Positions 5,916 through 13,011 of a DNA stretch of 13,732 nucleotides are shown here, one piece after another. The DNA is taken from contig JAJZRM010000026.1 in NCBI GenBank assembly GCA_021802685.1, positions 1 through 13,732 of the forward strand, in the 5' to 3' direction. Position 1 is the first letter of the stretch, and every line of letters begins with the position of its first letter. The DNA is from Deltaproteobacteria bacterium. GTDB taxonomy: Bacteria; Desulfobacterota; Deferrimicrobia; Deferrimicrobiales; Deferrimicrobiaceae. Under the pieces are notes generated by a model. That model was given only the letters and a program-made list of their open reading frames with translations, was not told the DNA's origin and searched no databases. A program made the position numbers and the translations under genes.

Positions 5916-8132
5916 ATGAAGACCTTCCTTCGGAAGAACGACATCGAGCTGCTCGTCGGCGCGCGCCACTGGGACCCTTTCTCCGTCCTGGGTCCCCACA
6001 TCGTCAAGGGAAAAGACGGCCCGTTCGTGTCCGTGCGGGTGATCCATCCCCGGGCGCAGAACGTCCACCTGCTGCGCGAGGACGGCGGCGCCGTGCGCCG
6101 GACCGCGATGACGCGCATCCATCCCGGCGGCGTGTTCGAAGCGCAGTTCCCCGGGGATGCGGAGATCTTTCCGTACCGCCTCGAATTCGCCGCCGCCGGC
6201 GGGTACCGGTGGGAGCAGCACGATCCGTACGCGTTCGGCCTGGTCCTCACCGATTTCGACATCCACCTGCTGGCGGAGGGAAGCCACCTCGACCAGTACG
6301 AGAAGCTGGGGAGCCACGGGATCACGCTCGGCGGCGTCCGGGGAACCGCCTTCGCCGTCTGGGCGCCCAACGCGGAGCGCGTGTCGGTGGTGTGCAACGC
6401 GAACCATTGGGACGGCCGGGTGCACCCGATGCGCAGCCGCGGGGAATCGGGCGTCTGGGAGATCTTCCTCCCCGGAGTGGCGGACGAGGAGGTCTACAAG
6501 TACGAGATCCGCTCCCGGGGCACCGGGGAAATCCTCCTCAAGAGCGATCCCTTCGGCTTGCGGTTCGAGAAGCCGCCCCGCACGGGGACCATCGTGTGCG
6601 CGATCGACGGGTATTCGTGGGGAGACGCCGCATGGATGTCGGAGCGCGCCCGGCGCAGCGTCCTCGACGGCCCGTTCTCCGTCTACGAGGTCCACCTCGG
6701 CTCCTGGAAGAAGAAGGAAGGGGAAGGCGGACCGTACCTGTCGTACCGGGAGATGGCGGACGGTCTCGTGCCGTACGTGCGGGAGATGGGGTACACCCAC
6801 ATCGAGCTCCTCCCGGTGGCCGAGCACCCCTTCGACGGCTCGTGGGGATACCAGGTGCTGGGGTATTTCGCACCCACGTCCCGGTTCGGCCGACCGGAGG
6901 AATTCATGGAATTCGTCGACCGGTGCCACCAGGCCGGGATCGGCGTGATCCTCGACTGGGTGCCGGCGCACTTCCCCCGGGACGCCCACGGCCTCGCGCG
7001 GTTCGACGGGACCCACCTCTACGAGCACGCGGATCCGCGGCTGGGGGAACACCGCGACTGGGGGACCCTCATCTTCAACTTCGGGCGGCGGGAGGTGGCG
7101 AATTTCCTGCTTTCCAACGCCCTGTTCTGGCTGGACAAGTACCACATCGACGGCCTTCGGGTGGACGCCGTGGCGTCGATGCTCTACCTCGATTACTCCC
7201 GCCGGTCCGGGGAGTGGGTCCCCAACGTCCACGGAGGGAGGGAGAACCTCGAGGCGATCGCCTTCCTCAAGCGGATGAACGAGGCGGTCCACGCCCGGTA
7301 TCCCGGGGCGGTCACGATCGCGGAGGAGTCCACCGCATGGCCCGCCGTCTCCCGTCCCGTGTACCTCGGCGGGTTGGGGTTCACGTTGAAATGGAACATG
7401 GGATGGATGCACGACATGCTGCTGTTCTTCGAAAAGGAGCCCATCCACCGGAGATACCACTTCGGCCAGCTCACCTTCGCGCTCCTGTACGCCTTCCACG
7501 AAAACTTCGTCCTCCCCCTGTCCCACGACGAGGTGGTGCACCTGAAGCGTTCGCTGCTCGACAAGATGCCCGGGGACCTGTGGCAGAGGTTCGCCAACCT
7601 GCGCCTGCTGTACGCCTACATGTTCGCCCACCCCGGGAAGAAGCTCCTGTTCATGGGAGGGGAGTTCGCGCAGTGGGACGAATGGGACCACGACCGGTCC
7701 CTCCAATGGGACCTCCTGCAATGGGACACCCACCAGGGCGTGCAGCGGTTCCTCCGCGAGATGAACCGCGTCTACCGGGAAAGCCCGGCGCTCCACGAGG
7801 TGGATTTCCGCCCCGAAGGATTCGAGTGGATCGATTTTCGGGACGCGGACAACAGCGTCGTCTCTTTCCTGCGCCGGGGGAAGAACCCGGAAGACTGCAT
7901 GGTCTGCGTCTTCAACTTCACCCCCGTTCCGAGGGAGGCGTACCGCCTCGGCGTTCCGTATCCCGGGCGGTACATCGAGGCGGTGAACAGCGACGGCGCC
8001 TTCTACGGGGGAAGCAACATGGGCAACGGCGGCGGCGTCCGGGCGGAAGAGACGCCGTGGATGGGCCGGCCGTACTCCGTTTCCCTCACCCTCCCGCCGC
8101 TGGGAGCGTTGTTCCTTCTCCCGGAAAACTAG
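5916..8132 (+). CDS. glgB: 1,4-alpha-glucan (glycogen) branching enzyme
   Basis: Cytoplasmic GH13 enzyme of 738 aa that cuts alpha-1,4 glucan chains and rejoins them through alpha-1,6 bonds, making glycogen branches. Order: N-terminal beta domain (about 15-110), CBM48-type domain (about 140-225, GTAFAVWAPNAERVSVV), catalytic barrel (about 250-640) and a C-terminal beta domain. Catalytic residues are D417 in GLRVDAVASMLY, E470 in TIAEESTAW and D538 in LPLSHDEVVH; each is exactly 12 beyond its E. coli counterpart (405, 458, 526). DWVPAHFP and LLFMGGEFAQWDEWDHDRSLQW are also conserved. VVHGK of E. coli is VVHLK here. The length equals the family norm (E. coli 728). The ATG at 5916 has only weak Shine-Dalgarno character (GGCGGA). 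No other glycogen gene is in view. The stop codon TAG (8130-8132) lies inside the left arm of the inverted-repeat element. Confidence 0.97.
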   Translation: MKTFLRKNDIELLVGARHWDPFSVLGPHIVKGKDGPFVSVRVIHPRAQNVHLLREDGGAVRRTAMTRIHPGGVFEAQFPGDAEIFPYRLEFAAAGGYRWEQHDPYAFGLVLTDFDIHLLAEGSHLDQYEKLGSHGITLGGVRGTAFAVWAPNAERVSVVCNANHWDGRVHPMRSRGESGVWEIFLPGVADEEVYKYEIRSRGTGEILLKSDPFGLRFEKPPRTGTIVCAIDGYSWGDAAWMSERARRSVLDGPFSVYEVHLGSWKKKEGEGGPYLSYREMADGLVPYVREMGYTHIELLPVAEHPFDGSWGYQVLGYFAPTSRFGRPEEFMEFVDRCHQAGIGVILDWVPAHFPRDAHGLARFDGTHLYEHADPRLGEHRDWGTLIFNFGRREVANFLLSNALFWLDKYHIDGLRVDAVASMLYLDYSRRSGEWVPNVHGGRENLEAIAFLKRMNEAVHARYPGAVTIAEESTAWPAVSRPVYLGGLGFTLKWNMGWMHDMLLFFEKEPIHRRYHFGQLTFALLYAFHENFVLPLSHDEVVHLKRSLLDKMPGDLWQRFANLRLLYAYMFAHPGKKLLFMGGEFAQWDEWDHDRSLQWDLLQWDTHQGVQRFLREMNRVYRESPALHEVDFRPEGFEWIDFRDADNSVVSFLRRGKNPEDCMVCVFNFTPVPREAYRLGVPYPGRYIEAVNSDGAFYGGSNMGNGGGVRAEETPWMGRPYSVSLTLPPLGALFLLPEN

Positions 8133-8299
8133 TGCACCGTCTCACAAATATCTTGGCATTCGAGCGCCGCTGCATCCGCTCCAGCTTCGTTGCACAAGTT
8201 CGCCGTACTCTCCCGGTACGCCTTCACTTGCGCGCCTTGCTGGCGCGGCGCATCGACGCTCTCGGTGCGTCAAGCTATTTGTGAGACGGTGCACTAGTT
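8127..8299. repeat. 173-bp MITE-like element with 24-bp perfect terminal inverted repeats
   Basis: The left arm (8127-8150) contains GTGCACCGTCTCACAAATA, and the right arm (8276-8299) is its exact reverse complement over all 24 bases; the next pair inward is mismatched. Both arms begin with the palindrome ACTAGT. The 125-bp interior has further imperfect pairing, for example GCCGTAC (8202-8208) against GGTACGCC (8215-8222), CCAGC against GCTGG, and GCGCCGC against GCGGCGC, so most of the element can fold into one long hairpin. No protein-coding gene of its own is apparent. A decayed relative near 5180-5256 shows that it belongs to a repeat family. It resembles short non-autonomous transposable or REP-type elements, but I do not recognise a named family. 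Confidence 0.8.
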
Positions 8300-9530
8300 G
8301 CCGCCCTCGTTGAACGGCGCCGCCGCCTCCACGTTCCAGGCGCTGCGCCACCGCAACTTCCGCCTCTGGTTCTTCGGCCAGCTCACTTCGCTCGTGGGCA
8401 CCTGGATGCAGACGATCGCCCAGAACTGGCTGGTGTACCAGCTGACGGGCTCGGCGGCGGACCTCGGGCTCGTCAACTTCGTCGGCGCCATCCCCCTGGT
8501 CCCGCTGACCCTCTATGCCGGCGCGATCGCCGACCGGTTCGAGAAGCGCCGGGTCATCTTCTGGTGCCAGGCGGCGATGATGCTCCTTGCCTTCCTTCTC
8601 GCCCTCCTGTGCTCGACCGGCGCGGTGCGCCTGTGGCACGTCCTCGGTCTCGCGTTCCTGCTCGGAACCGCCCAGGCGCTGGACACCCCGGCGCGGCAGG
8701 CCTTCGTGGTGGAGCTGGTGGGGAAGGAGGACTTGAGCAACGCCATCGCCCTGAACTCCGGAATCTTCCACGGGGCGCGCGTCCTGGGCCCCGCGGCCGC
8801 GGGGATCCTCGTGGCGACCTCCGGCGTGGCGGGCGCCTTTTTCATCAACGGCGCGAGCTTCCTCGCGGTGCTCCTCGCCCTGTTCCTGATGGACGTGGCG
8901 CTCATCCGGCGGACCGGGGGCGGGCGCGATTCGACAAACGACCTGCTGGGCGGGGTGCGGTATCTCCGGGAGAACCGGGTCCCGCGCGCCATCGTCCTCC
9001 TGATCTCCCTTTCCGCGCTGTTCGCCATGCCGTACTACGTCCTCATCCCCATCTTCGCGAAGGAGATCCTGGGGCGGGACGCGGGGGCCTACGGCGTTCT
9101 CATGTCCGCTGCGGGGGCGGGAGCGGTCATCGGTTCGCTGTTTTCCGCCTCCCGGTACGTGGGGGTCCGGAAAGGAGCGACGGTCACGGCGGGGAGCCTG
9201 GCGTTCCCGTTCCTGCTCCTGGGATTCTCCTTCTGCAGGAGCTACGCGGCATCGATCCTCCTCCTCGTCTCCGTGGGATTCGCCTTCGTGGTGCAGAACG
9301 CGCCGGCGAATTCCCTCCTCCAGGAACTGGTGCCCGACCATCTCCGGGGGCGCGTGATGGCGCTCTACGTCTCCCTGTTCCTCGGCCTGATGCGGGTGGG
9401 AAGCCTGCTGATCGGCGGGCTGGCCGCGATGACGTCGACGCCGACGGCGATCGCCGCGGTCGCCGTCGCCGGGCTGGCCCTCGGGTTGTGGATCCGGCAA
9501 CGGTACCCGGAGCTGCGCGCGGCGGGGTAG
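8298..9530 (+). CDS. MFS transporter, EntS-like (MFS_3 / DHA3-type) exporter
   Basis: Inner-membrane secondary transporter of 410 aa, the usual size for EntS-type exporters, which extrude siderophores, drugs or other small molecules. The N-terminus FQALRHRNFRLWFFGQLTSLVGTWMQ and the loop motif A variant AGAIADRFEKRRV are typical. TPARQAFVVELVGKEDLSNAIALNS and LVPDHLRGRVMALY are further family signatures, and about 12 hydrophobic segments are present. The substrate cannot be inferred. An in-frame TAG at 8295-8297 forces the start to be TTG 8298 or TTG 8310; the first straddles the end of the inverted-repeat element. Neither has a clear Shine-Dalgarno, and the upstream bases are the right arm of the hairpin. 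The gene may have lost its original leader to the element, or be read by coupling to glgB. The coding part itself looks intact. Confidence 0.87.
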   Translation: MPPSLNGAAASTFQALRHRNFRLWFFGQLTSLVGTWMQTIAQNWLVYQLTGSAADLGLVNFVGAIPLVPLTLYAGAIADRFEKRRVIFWCQAAMMLLAFLLALLCSTGAVRLWHVLGLAFLLGTAQALDTPARQAFVVELVGKEDLSNAIALNSGIFHGARVLGPAAAGILVATSGVAGAFFINGASFLAVLLALFLMDVALIRRTGGGRDSTNDLLGGVRYLRENRVPRAIVLLISLSALFAMPYYVLIPIFAKEILGRDAGAYGVLMSAAGAGAVIGSLFSASRYVGVRKGATVTAGSLAFPFLLLGFSFCRSYAASILLLVSVGFAFVVQNAPANSLLQELVPDHLRGRVMALYVSLFLGLMRVGSLLIGGLAAMTSTPTAIAAVAVAGLALGLWIRQRYPELRAAG

Positions 9531-9573
9531 CAAGCCGGGCCTTTCTCGCACTCCGTGGAAGGTTCTTCCTCAG

Positions 9574-9602
9574 TTGACCCGATCCGGGCAAGTCGCCATA
9601 CT
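9574..9602 (+). promoter_or_regulatory. Sigma-70-type promoter of the restriction-modification operon
   Basis: TTGACC (9574-9579, five of six to consensus) and CATACT (9597-9602, four of six) are separated by exactly 17 bases, placing transcription start near 9609 and the endonuclease ATG at 9631. The -35 box and spacer also hold a bulged inverted repeat, TTG-A-CCCG then ATC then CGGGCAA (9574-9591), which could be an operator. The location directly before the lower-GC locus supports a promoter carried with it. Confidence 0.5.
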
Positions 9603-9630
9603 CATCATCAAGGGAAAAAAGGAACTTAGA

Positions 9631-10593
9631 ATGCCGGTAAATCTCGACAAACCGCAGCAATGGAAAAACGACATCATCAAGTCGGTCGATATGTACAACG
9701 ACTGGTTCATGAAGTTCGCGCCACAAGCTTTCCGGAGTACCCGAATCCAGACAACCAAGGACGTTGAAGCGACCCTTCGATTGACTGCGAATATTACGAA
9801 TATTCAGCCCGAAAACTTGCGAAAACACCCGGAGATATTACCAACGCTTCGAATGTCCACTTGCCCGCCGCTTGCCGTGGATCGACTGATCGGTCTTGCC
9901 GGCGTATCTACCAACCTTGTCAAATGCATGGAATTGGACAAAAAACTACCGGTTCGCGCTCCAGTGGCCGAAATTGACCTCCAGCTCGCCAATATCGCCG
10001 CGATTGTTGAGCGAATGGCCGATCCGGATATCTTTGTGTGGCTCGGCAGAAAAGAGCCACCGACGCAAACGGAGATTCACAGGGCCGCCACCATTGTCGC
10101 TGATCGCCTCTGCGGCGCGGTCGCCAATCCAATCATCCGCAATGCACAGGAGAAACGGCAGCTGGCTGCCATAAAAACATGGCTCGGAGAACGTGGCTAT
10201 AAACAGCTCCCCAGCGGAGAGGGCGCCCGATTCGACGCGATGCCGGCCGGGACATTCAGCTTCCGAATGAATGTGCCGATAAAGCTCGAAGGAGGTGTCC
10301 GGAGCGTCAATATCCCCATTGATGCCGTAATCATGCCATTGAAAACCAGGGGGAGAGATTTTCCGGTTTTCTTCGAGGCGAAATCGGCAGGCGACTTCAC
10401 AAACACAAACAAGCGACGAAAGGAAGAAGCCGCGAAGATGATGCAGCTCCGCAGCACTTACGGAGACAAGATCCGGTTCAATCTTTTCCTGTGCGGCTAC
10501 TTCGACACCGGTTACCTCGGTTATGAAGCCGCGGAGGGGATTGACTGGGTTTGGGAACACCGGATCGACGATTTGGCGCTTTTCGGAATCTGA
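9631..10593 (+). CDS. XamI-family type II restriction endonuclease
   Basis: Cytoplasmic endonuclease of 320 aa. The overall sequence, including TCPPLAVDRLIGLAGVSTNLVKCME (visible at 77-101), resembles the XamI restriction enzyme family from memory; XamI cuts GTCGAC. The catalytic signature is a PD-(D/E)xK nuclease site: D231 in NIPIDAV, then E249-A-K251 in FFEAKSAGD, on adjacent predicted strands. The ATG at 9631 has AAGGAA (9619-9624) about six bases upstream; an upstream in-frame TTG at 9574 coincides with the -35 box and is unlikely to be a start. The partner methyltransferase follows after three bases. GC content and codon choice (frequent AAA, ATT, AAT) are clearly lower than the neighbours, a sign of transfer. 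The fold is well supported; GTCGAC specificity is an inference from family. Confidence 0.8.
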   Translation: MPVNLDKPQQWKNDIIKSVDMYNDWFMKFAPQAFRSTRIQTTKDVEATLRLTANITNIQPENLRKHPEILPTLRMSTCPPLAVDRLIGLAGVSTNLVKCMELDKKLPVRAPVAEIDLQLANIAAIVERMADPDIFVWLGRKEPPTQTEIHRAATIVADRLCGAVANPIIRNAQEKRQLAAIKTWLGERGYKQLPSGEGARFDAMPAGTFSFRMNVPIKLEGGVRSVNIPIDAVIMPLKTRGRDFPVFFEAKSAGDFTNTNKRRKEEAAKMMQLRSTYGDKIRFNLFLCGYFDTGYLGYEAAEGIDWVWEHRIDDLALFGI

Positions 10594-10596
10594 CCC

Positions 10597-12165
10597 ATGC
10601 ACGAATCCATGAATATTATTGAACAAAAACGGATCGAACTTCAGGCAAAGCTGGACAGAAACAAGACACCAGCCGAACGAAACCGTCTCGGTCAGTTTGC
10701 AACCCCCACAACTCTTGCCCAAGACATTCTCAGGTTTGCCGCGAGGATCCTTCCCCCCGACGAAAAAATCCATTTTCTCGACCCGGCCGTCGGCACCGGC
10801 TCATTCTTCTCCGCCCTACGAACGGTTTTTCCCCCAACACGGATCGCCGAGGCCCTCGGTTTCGAGATAGACCCGTACTATGGCACGCCTACCGCGGATC
10901 TCTGGAAAAACTCAGGGCTCACCCTAAAACTCACCGATTTCACAAATGCGGTCCCGTCACCCCGCTATAACCTGGTGATCTGCAATCCACCGTATGTGCG
11001 GCATCACCATCTTGCAAACGGCGATAAATTCCGTTTACAAATCCATACCCGGCAGGCCAGCGGCATGAAGATCAGCGGCTTGGCCGGCCTGTATTGTCAT
11101 TTCATCGGACTATCACACGCCTGGATGACCGAGGGCGGAATCGCCGGATGGCTGATCCCGAGCGAATTCATGGACGTGAACTACGGCCAAGCCGTCAAAA
11201 GGTATCTCACCGACAGCGTAACGCTTCTGCACATCCACCGTTTTGACCCGAATGACGTGCAGTTTTCCGACGCCCTTGTGTCCTCGGCGATCGTCTGGTT
11301 TCGTAATTCGCCCCCCGCGATGGATCACAAAGCCAATTTCACCTTCGGGGGAACGCTCTTGGAATCCAAACTCGCGCGGGAGGTATCGGTCCGCGCGCTC
11401 GCCCATGAGCCGAAATGGTCACGATTTCCCGCTTCAGACGCGCGCGCCAAGGTGAGGACCGCCATGCCGGTCCTTGGTGATTTCTTCAGGATCAAGCGTG
11501 GACTGGCGACCGGGGACAACTCGTATTTCATTCTTTCTGAAGCGGAGATAAAGGAACGCGGTCTTCCGATGGAGGCCTTCCATCCCATCCTCCCCAGCCC
11601 TCGCTACCTTCCCTTGAACGAGGTGGAGGCCGATCACCTCGGCAACCCATTGGTCGAACGCCGCCTCTACCTGCTCGACATAAAGTTCTCCGAACACGAA
11701 ATCGAGCGCCGCTTCCCTGTCTTGCATGCCTACCTGGAAGAGGGCAAGTCCCGCGGCCTTCATGAAAGGTATCTCTGCCGGCACCGTTCGCTTTGGTATC
11801 TCCAGGAAAACAGGCCGCCAGCCTCAATCGTCTGCACGTATCTCGGTCGTGGCAACGCGAAAAACGGCCGTCCCTTCCGGTTTATCCTGAACCATTCCCG
11901 TGCCACTGTTGCAAACGTGTATCTTGCCATGTACCCCACGCCCGTCCTCGCCCGGGCGGTGGCTCGGGATCCCGGTCTCATCCGTCGTATTTGGCAAGCG
12001 CTGAACGAGATCAAACCCGAGCACCTTCTCGGCGAAGGCCGGGTATACGGCGGTGGACTCCACAAACTCGAGCCCAAGGAACTCGCCAATGTCCCTGTGC
12101 CGGAAATAGCCGCCCTGATCCCGCAAGAGGAACGTCCATTAAAGCAAGCCAACCTGCCTGATTGA
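10597..12165 (+). CDS. Adenine-N6 DNA methyltransferase, gamma class (XamI-type modification partner)
   Basis: Methylates adenine in the site cut by the preceding endonuclease, using S-adenosylmethionine, and so protects the host (522 aa). Motifs run in gamma-class order: motif X GQFATPTTLAQDI (32-44), motif I FLDPAVGTGSF (60-70), acidic motif II in FEIDP (89-93), D114 in TDF, catalytic motif IV NPPY (130-133), and then a long C-terminal target-recognition region ending with VYGGGLHKLEPKELANVPVP, a pattern common in Eco57I/TaqI-like methylases. The endonuclease stop is three bases before the ATG at 10597, and GGAA lies eight bases upstream, so translation is probably coupled. An ATG at 10609 is a possible alternative start. 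No separate control (C) protein is visible. It shares the lower-GC character of the endonuclease gene. Confidence 0.9.
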   Translation: MHESMNIIEQKRIELQAKLDRNKTPAERNRLGQFATPTTLAQDILRFAARILPPDEKIHFLDPAVGTGSFFSALRTVFPPTRIAEALGFEIDPYYGTPTADLWKNSGLTLKLTDFTNAVPSPRYNLVICNPPYVRHHHLANGDKFRLQIHTRQASGMKISGLAGLYCHFIGLSHAWMTEGGIAGWLIPSEFMDVNYGQAVKRYLTDSVTLLHIHRFDPNDVQFSDALVSSAIVWFRNSPPAMDHKANFTFGGTLLESKLAREVSVRALAHEPKWSRFPASDARAKVRTAMPVLGDFFRIKRGLATGDNSYFILSEAEIKERGLPMEAFHPILPSPRYLPLNEVEADHLGNPLVERRLYLLDIKFSEHEIERRFPVLHAYLEEGKSRGLHERYLCRHRSLWYLQENRPPASIVCTYLGRGNAKNGRPFRFILNHSRATVANVYLAMYPTPVLARAVARDPGLIRRIWQALNEIKPEHLLGEGRVYGGGLHKLEPKELANVPVPEIAALIPQEERPLKQANLPD

Positions 12166-12202
12166 GACTCGCACCGGTACGACAATAGGCTAATATGGCG
12201 TC

Positions 12203-12967
12203 ATGCGGCGGAAGATATTTCTCCTGACGCTCTGGGCCGTCCTCCTCTGGGCCGGGACCGCCTTCGCCTGGTCGTTCGCCGTGGCCGGGGACAGCCGGGA
12301 CGACAAGGACGGCATCTTCCCGCAAATCCTCGCCGCGGTGGACAACTCCGGCATGGAGTTCCTGCTCCACACGGGGGACATGATCCGTAACGCTTCCGCC
12401 AGGGAGTGGGGCGCGTTCCGGGCGGCGACGGCATCGTTCCGCAAGCCGCTGCGCCCCGTGATCGGGAACCATGAACTGTATCGCGGCGGAACGCGCGAGG
12501 GGTTCGCGGAATTCTTCGGGCTTCCGGGCGTCAACTACTCTTTCGACCACAAGGACGCCCATTTCACCGTCGTGGACAACGCGAAGGGGTCGCTGCCCGA
12601 CAACACCCTCGCATGGCTCGACCGCGACCTCGCGTCGCACCCGAAAGGAAAAGACGGAATCGCACACCTCATCGTGGCGATGCACGTCCCTCCGGAAACG
12701 ATGCTGGTACGTCCTCACGGCACCCGGCTCGACTACGAGGAACAGAGCCGGCAGCTCCTCGCGATCCTTTCACGTCACGGTGTGGACGCGGTCCTGTGTT
12801 CCCACGAGCACATGCACCACGTGGAGGACTGGAACGGGGTCCTGCTGGTGGTTTCCGGCGGCGCGGGCGCCCCCCTGGCCCCGTTCCAGAAGTACGGCTA
12901 CTACCGGATCGACGTGGAAAACGGAGCGGTCCGGGAAACGTTCCTGCCGGTCAAGCCCCGCAAGTAG
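12203..12967 (+). CDS. Secreted calcineurin-like metallophosphoesterase
   Basis: Exported two-metal phosphoesterase of 254 aa. Residues 1-22 form a signal peptide with a probable signal peptidase I site after AFA. Metal-binding motifs follow in order: GDSRD (29-33; the usual DxH is DSR here), HTGDM (56-60), GNHE (88-91), MHVPP (160-164, H161) and SHEHMHH (200-206, H201 and H203; the common glycine before H is serine). These are typical of periplasmic members of the calcineurin-like family, and the substrate is unknown. GC content returns to that of the main genome. The ATG lies 37 bases after the methyltransferase stop with no Shine-Dalgarno; TAATAT ends six bases before it, so leaderless expression is possible. 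It probably adjoined the MFS gene before the restriction locus arrived. Confidence 0.85.
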   Translation: MRRKIFLLTLWAVLLWAGTAFAWSFAVAGDSRDDKDGIFPQILAAVDNSGMEFLLHTGDMIRNASAREWGAFRAATASFRKPLRPVIGNHELYRGGTREGFAEFFGLPGVNYSFDHKDAHFTVVDNAKGSLPDNTLAWLDRDLASHPKGKDGIAHLIVAMHVPPETMLVRPHGTRLDYEEQSRQLLAILSRHGVDAVLCSHEHMHHVEDWNGVLLVVSGGAGAPLAPFQKYGYYRIDVENGAVRETFLPVKPRK

Positions 12968-13011
12968 CGCACGGGGGTTCTTTCCGTCCTGCGGCCCTCC
13001 CCCTTGGACCG

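Noticed and set aside
5883..7796. A 637-codon open frame on the strand opposite glgB, and other long antisense frames across the window
   Set aside because: Their proteins are rich in R, P, G, H and E with no domain, and each lies exactly opposite a clear gene. High GC leaves few stop codons in these frames.
8142..9551. A long minus-strand frame opposite the MFS gene that runs into the inverted-repeat element
   Set aside because: Its translation is low complexity and unlike any protein, while the plus-strand frame encodes a recognisable 12-helix transporter.
9557..9569. GGAAG-GTT-CTTCC hairpin as a terminator after the MFS gene
   Set aside because: The stem is only five base pairs and no run of T follows, so a rho-independent terminator is not supported.
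9574..9630. Extending the restriction endonuclease to the upstream TTG at 9574
   Set aside because: That TTG is part of a good -35 box, and the ATG at 9631 has a strong Shine-Dalgarno at the right distance.
10541..10572. TTGACT inside the end of the endonuclease gene as a methylase promoter
   Set aside because: The -35 match is five of six, but no acceptable -10 box lies 16-18 bases downstream; the best candidate, GACGAT, is at 20 bases and matches three of six.
12968..13011. A bidirectional terminator between the convergent phosphoesterase and NrfD genes
   Set aside because: GGGGG and CCCCC could pair, but the loop would be over 20 bases and no T-run follows on either strand.
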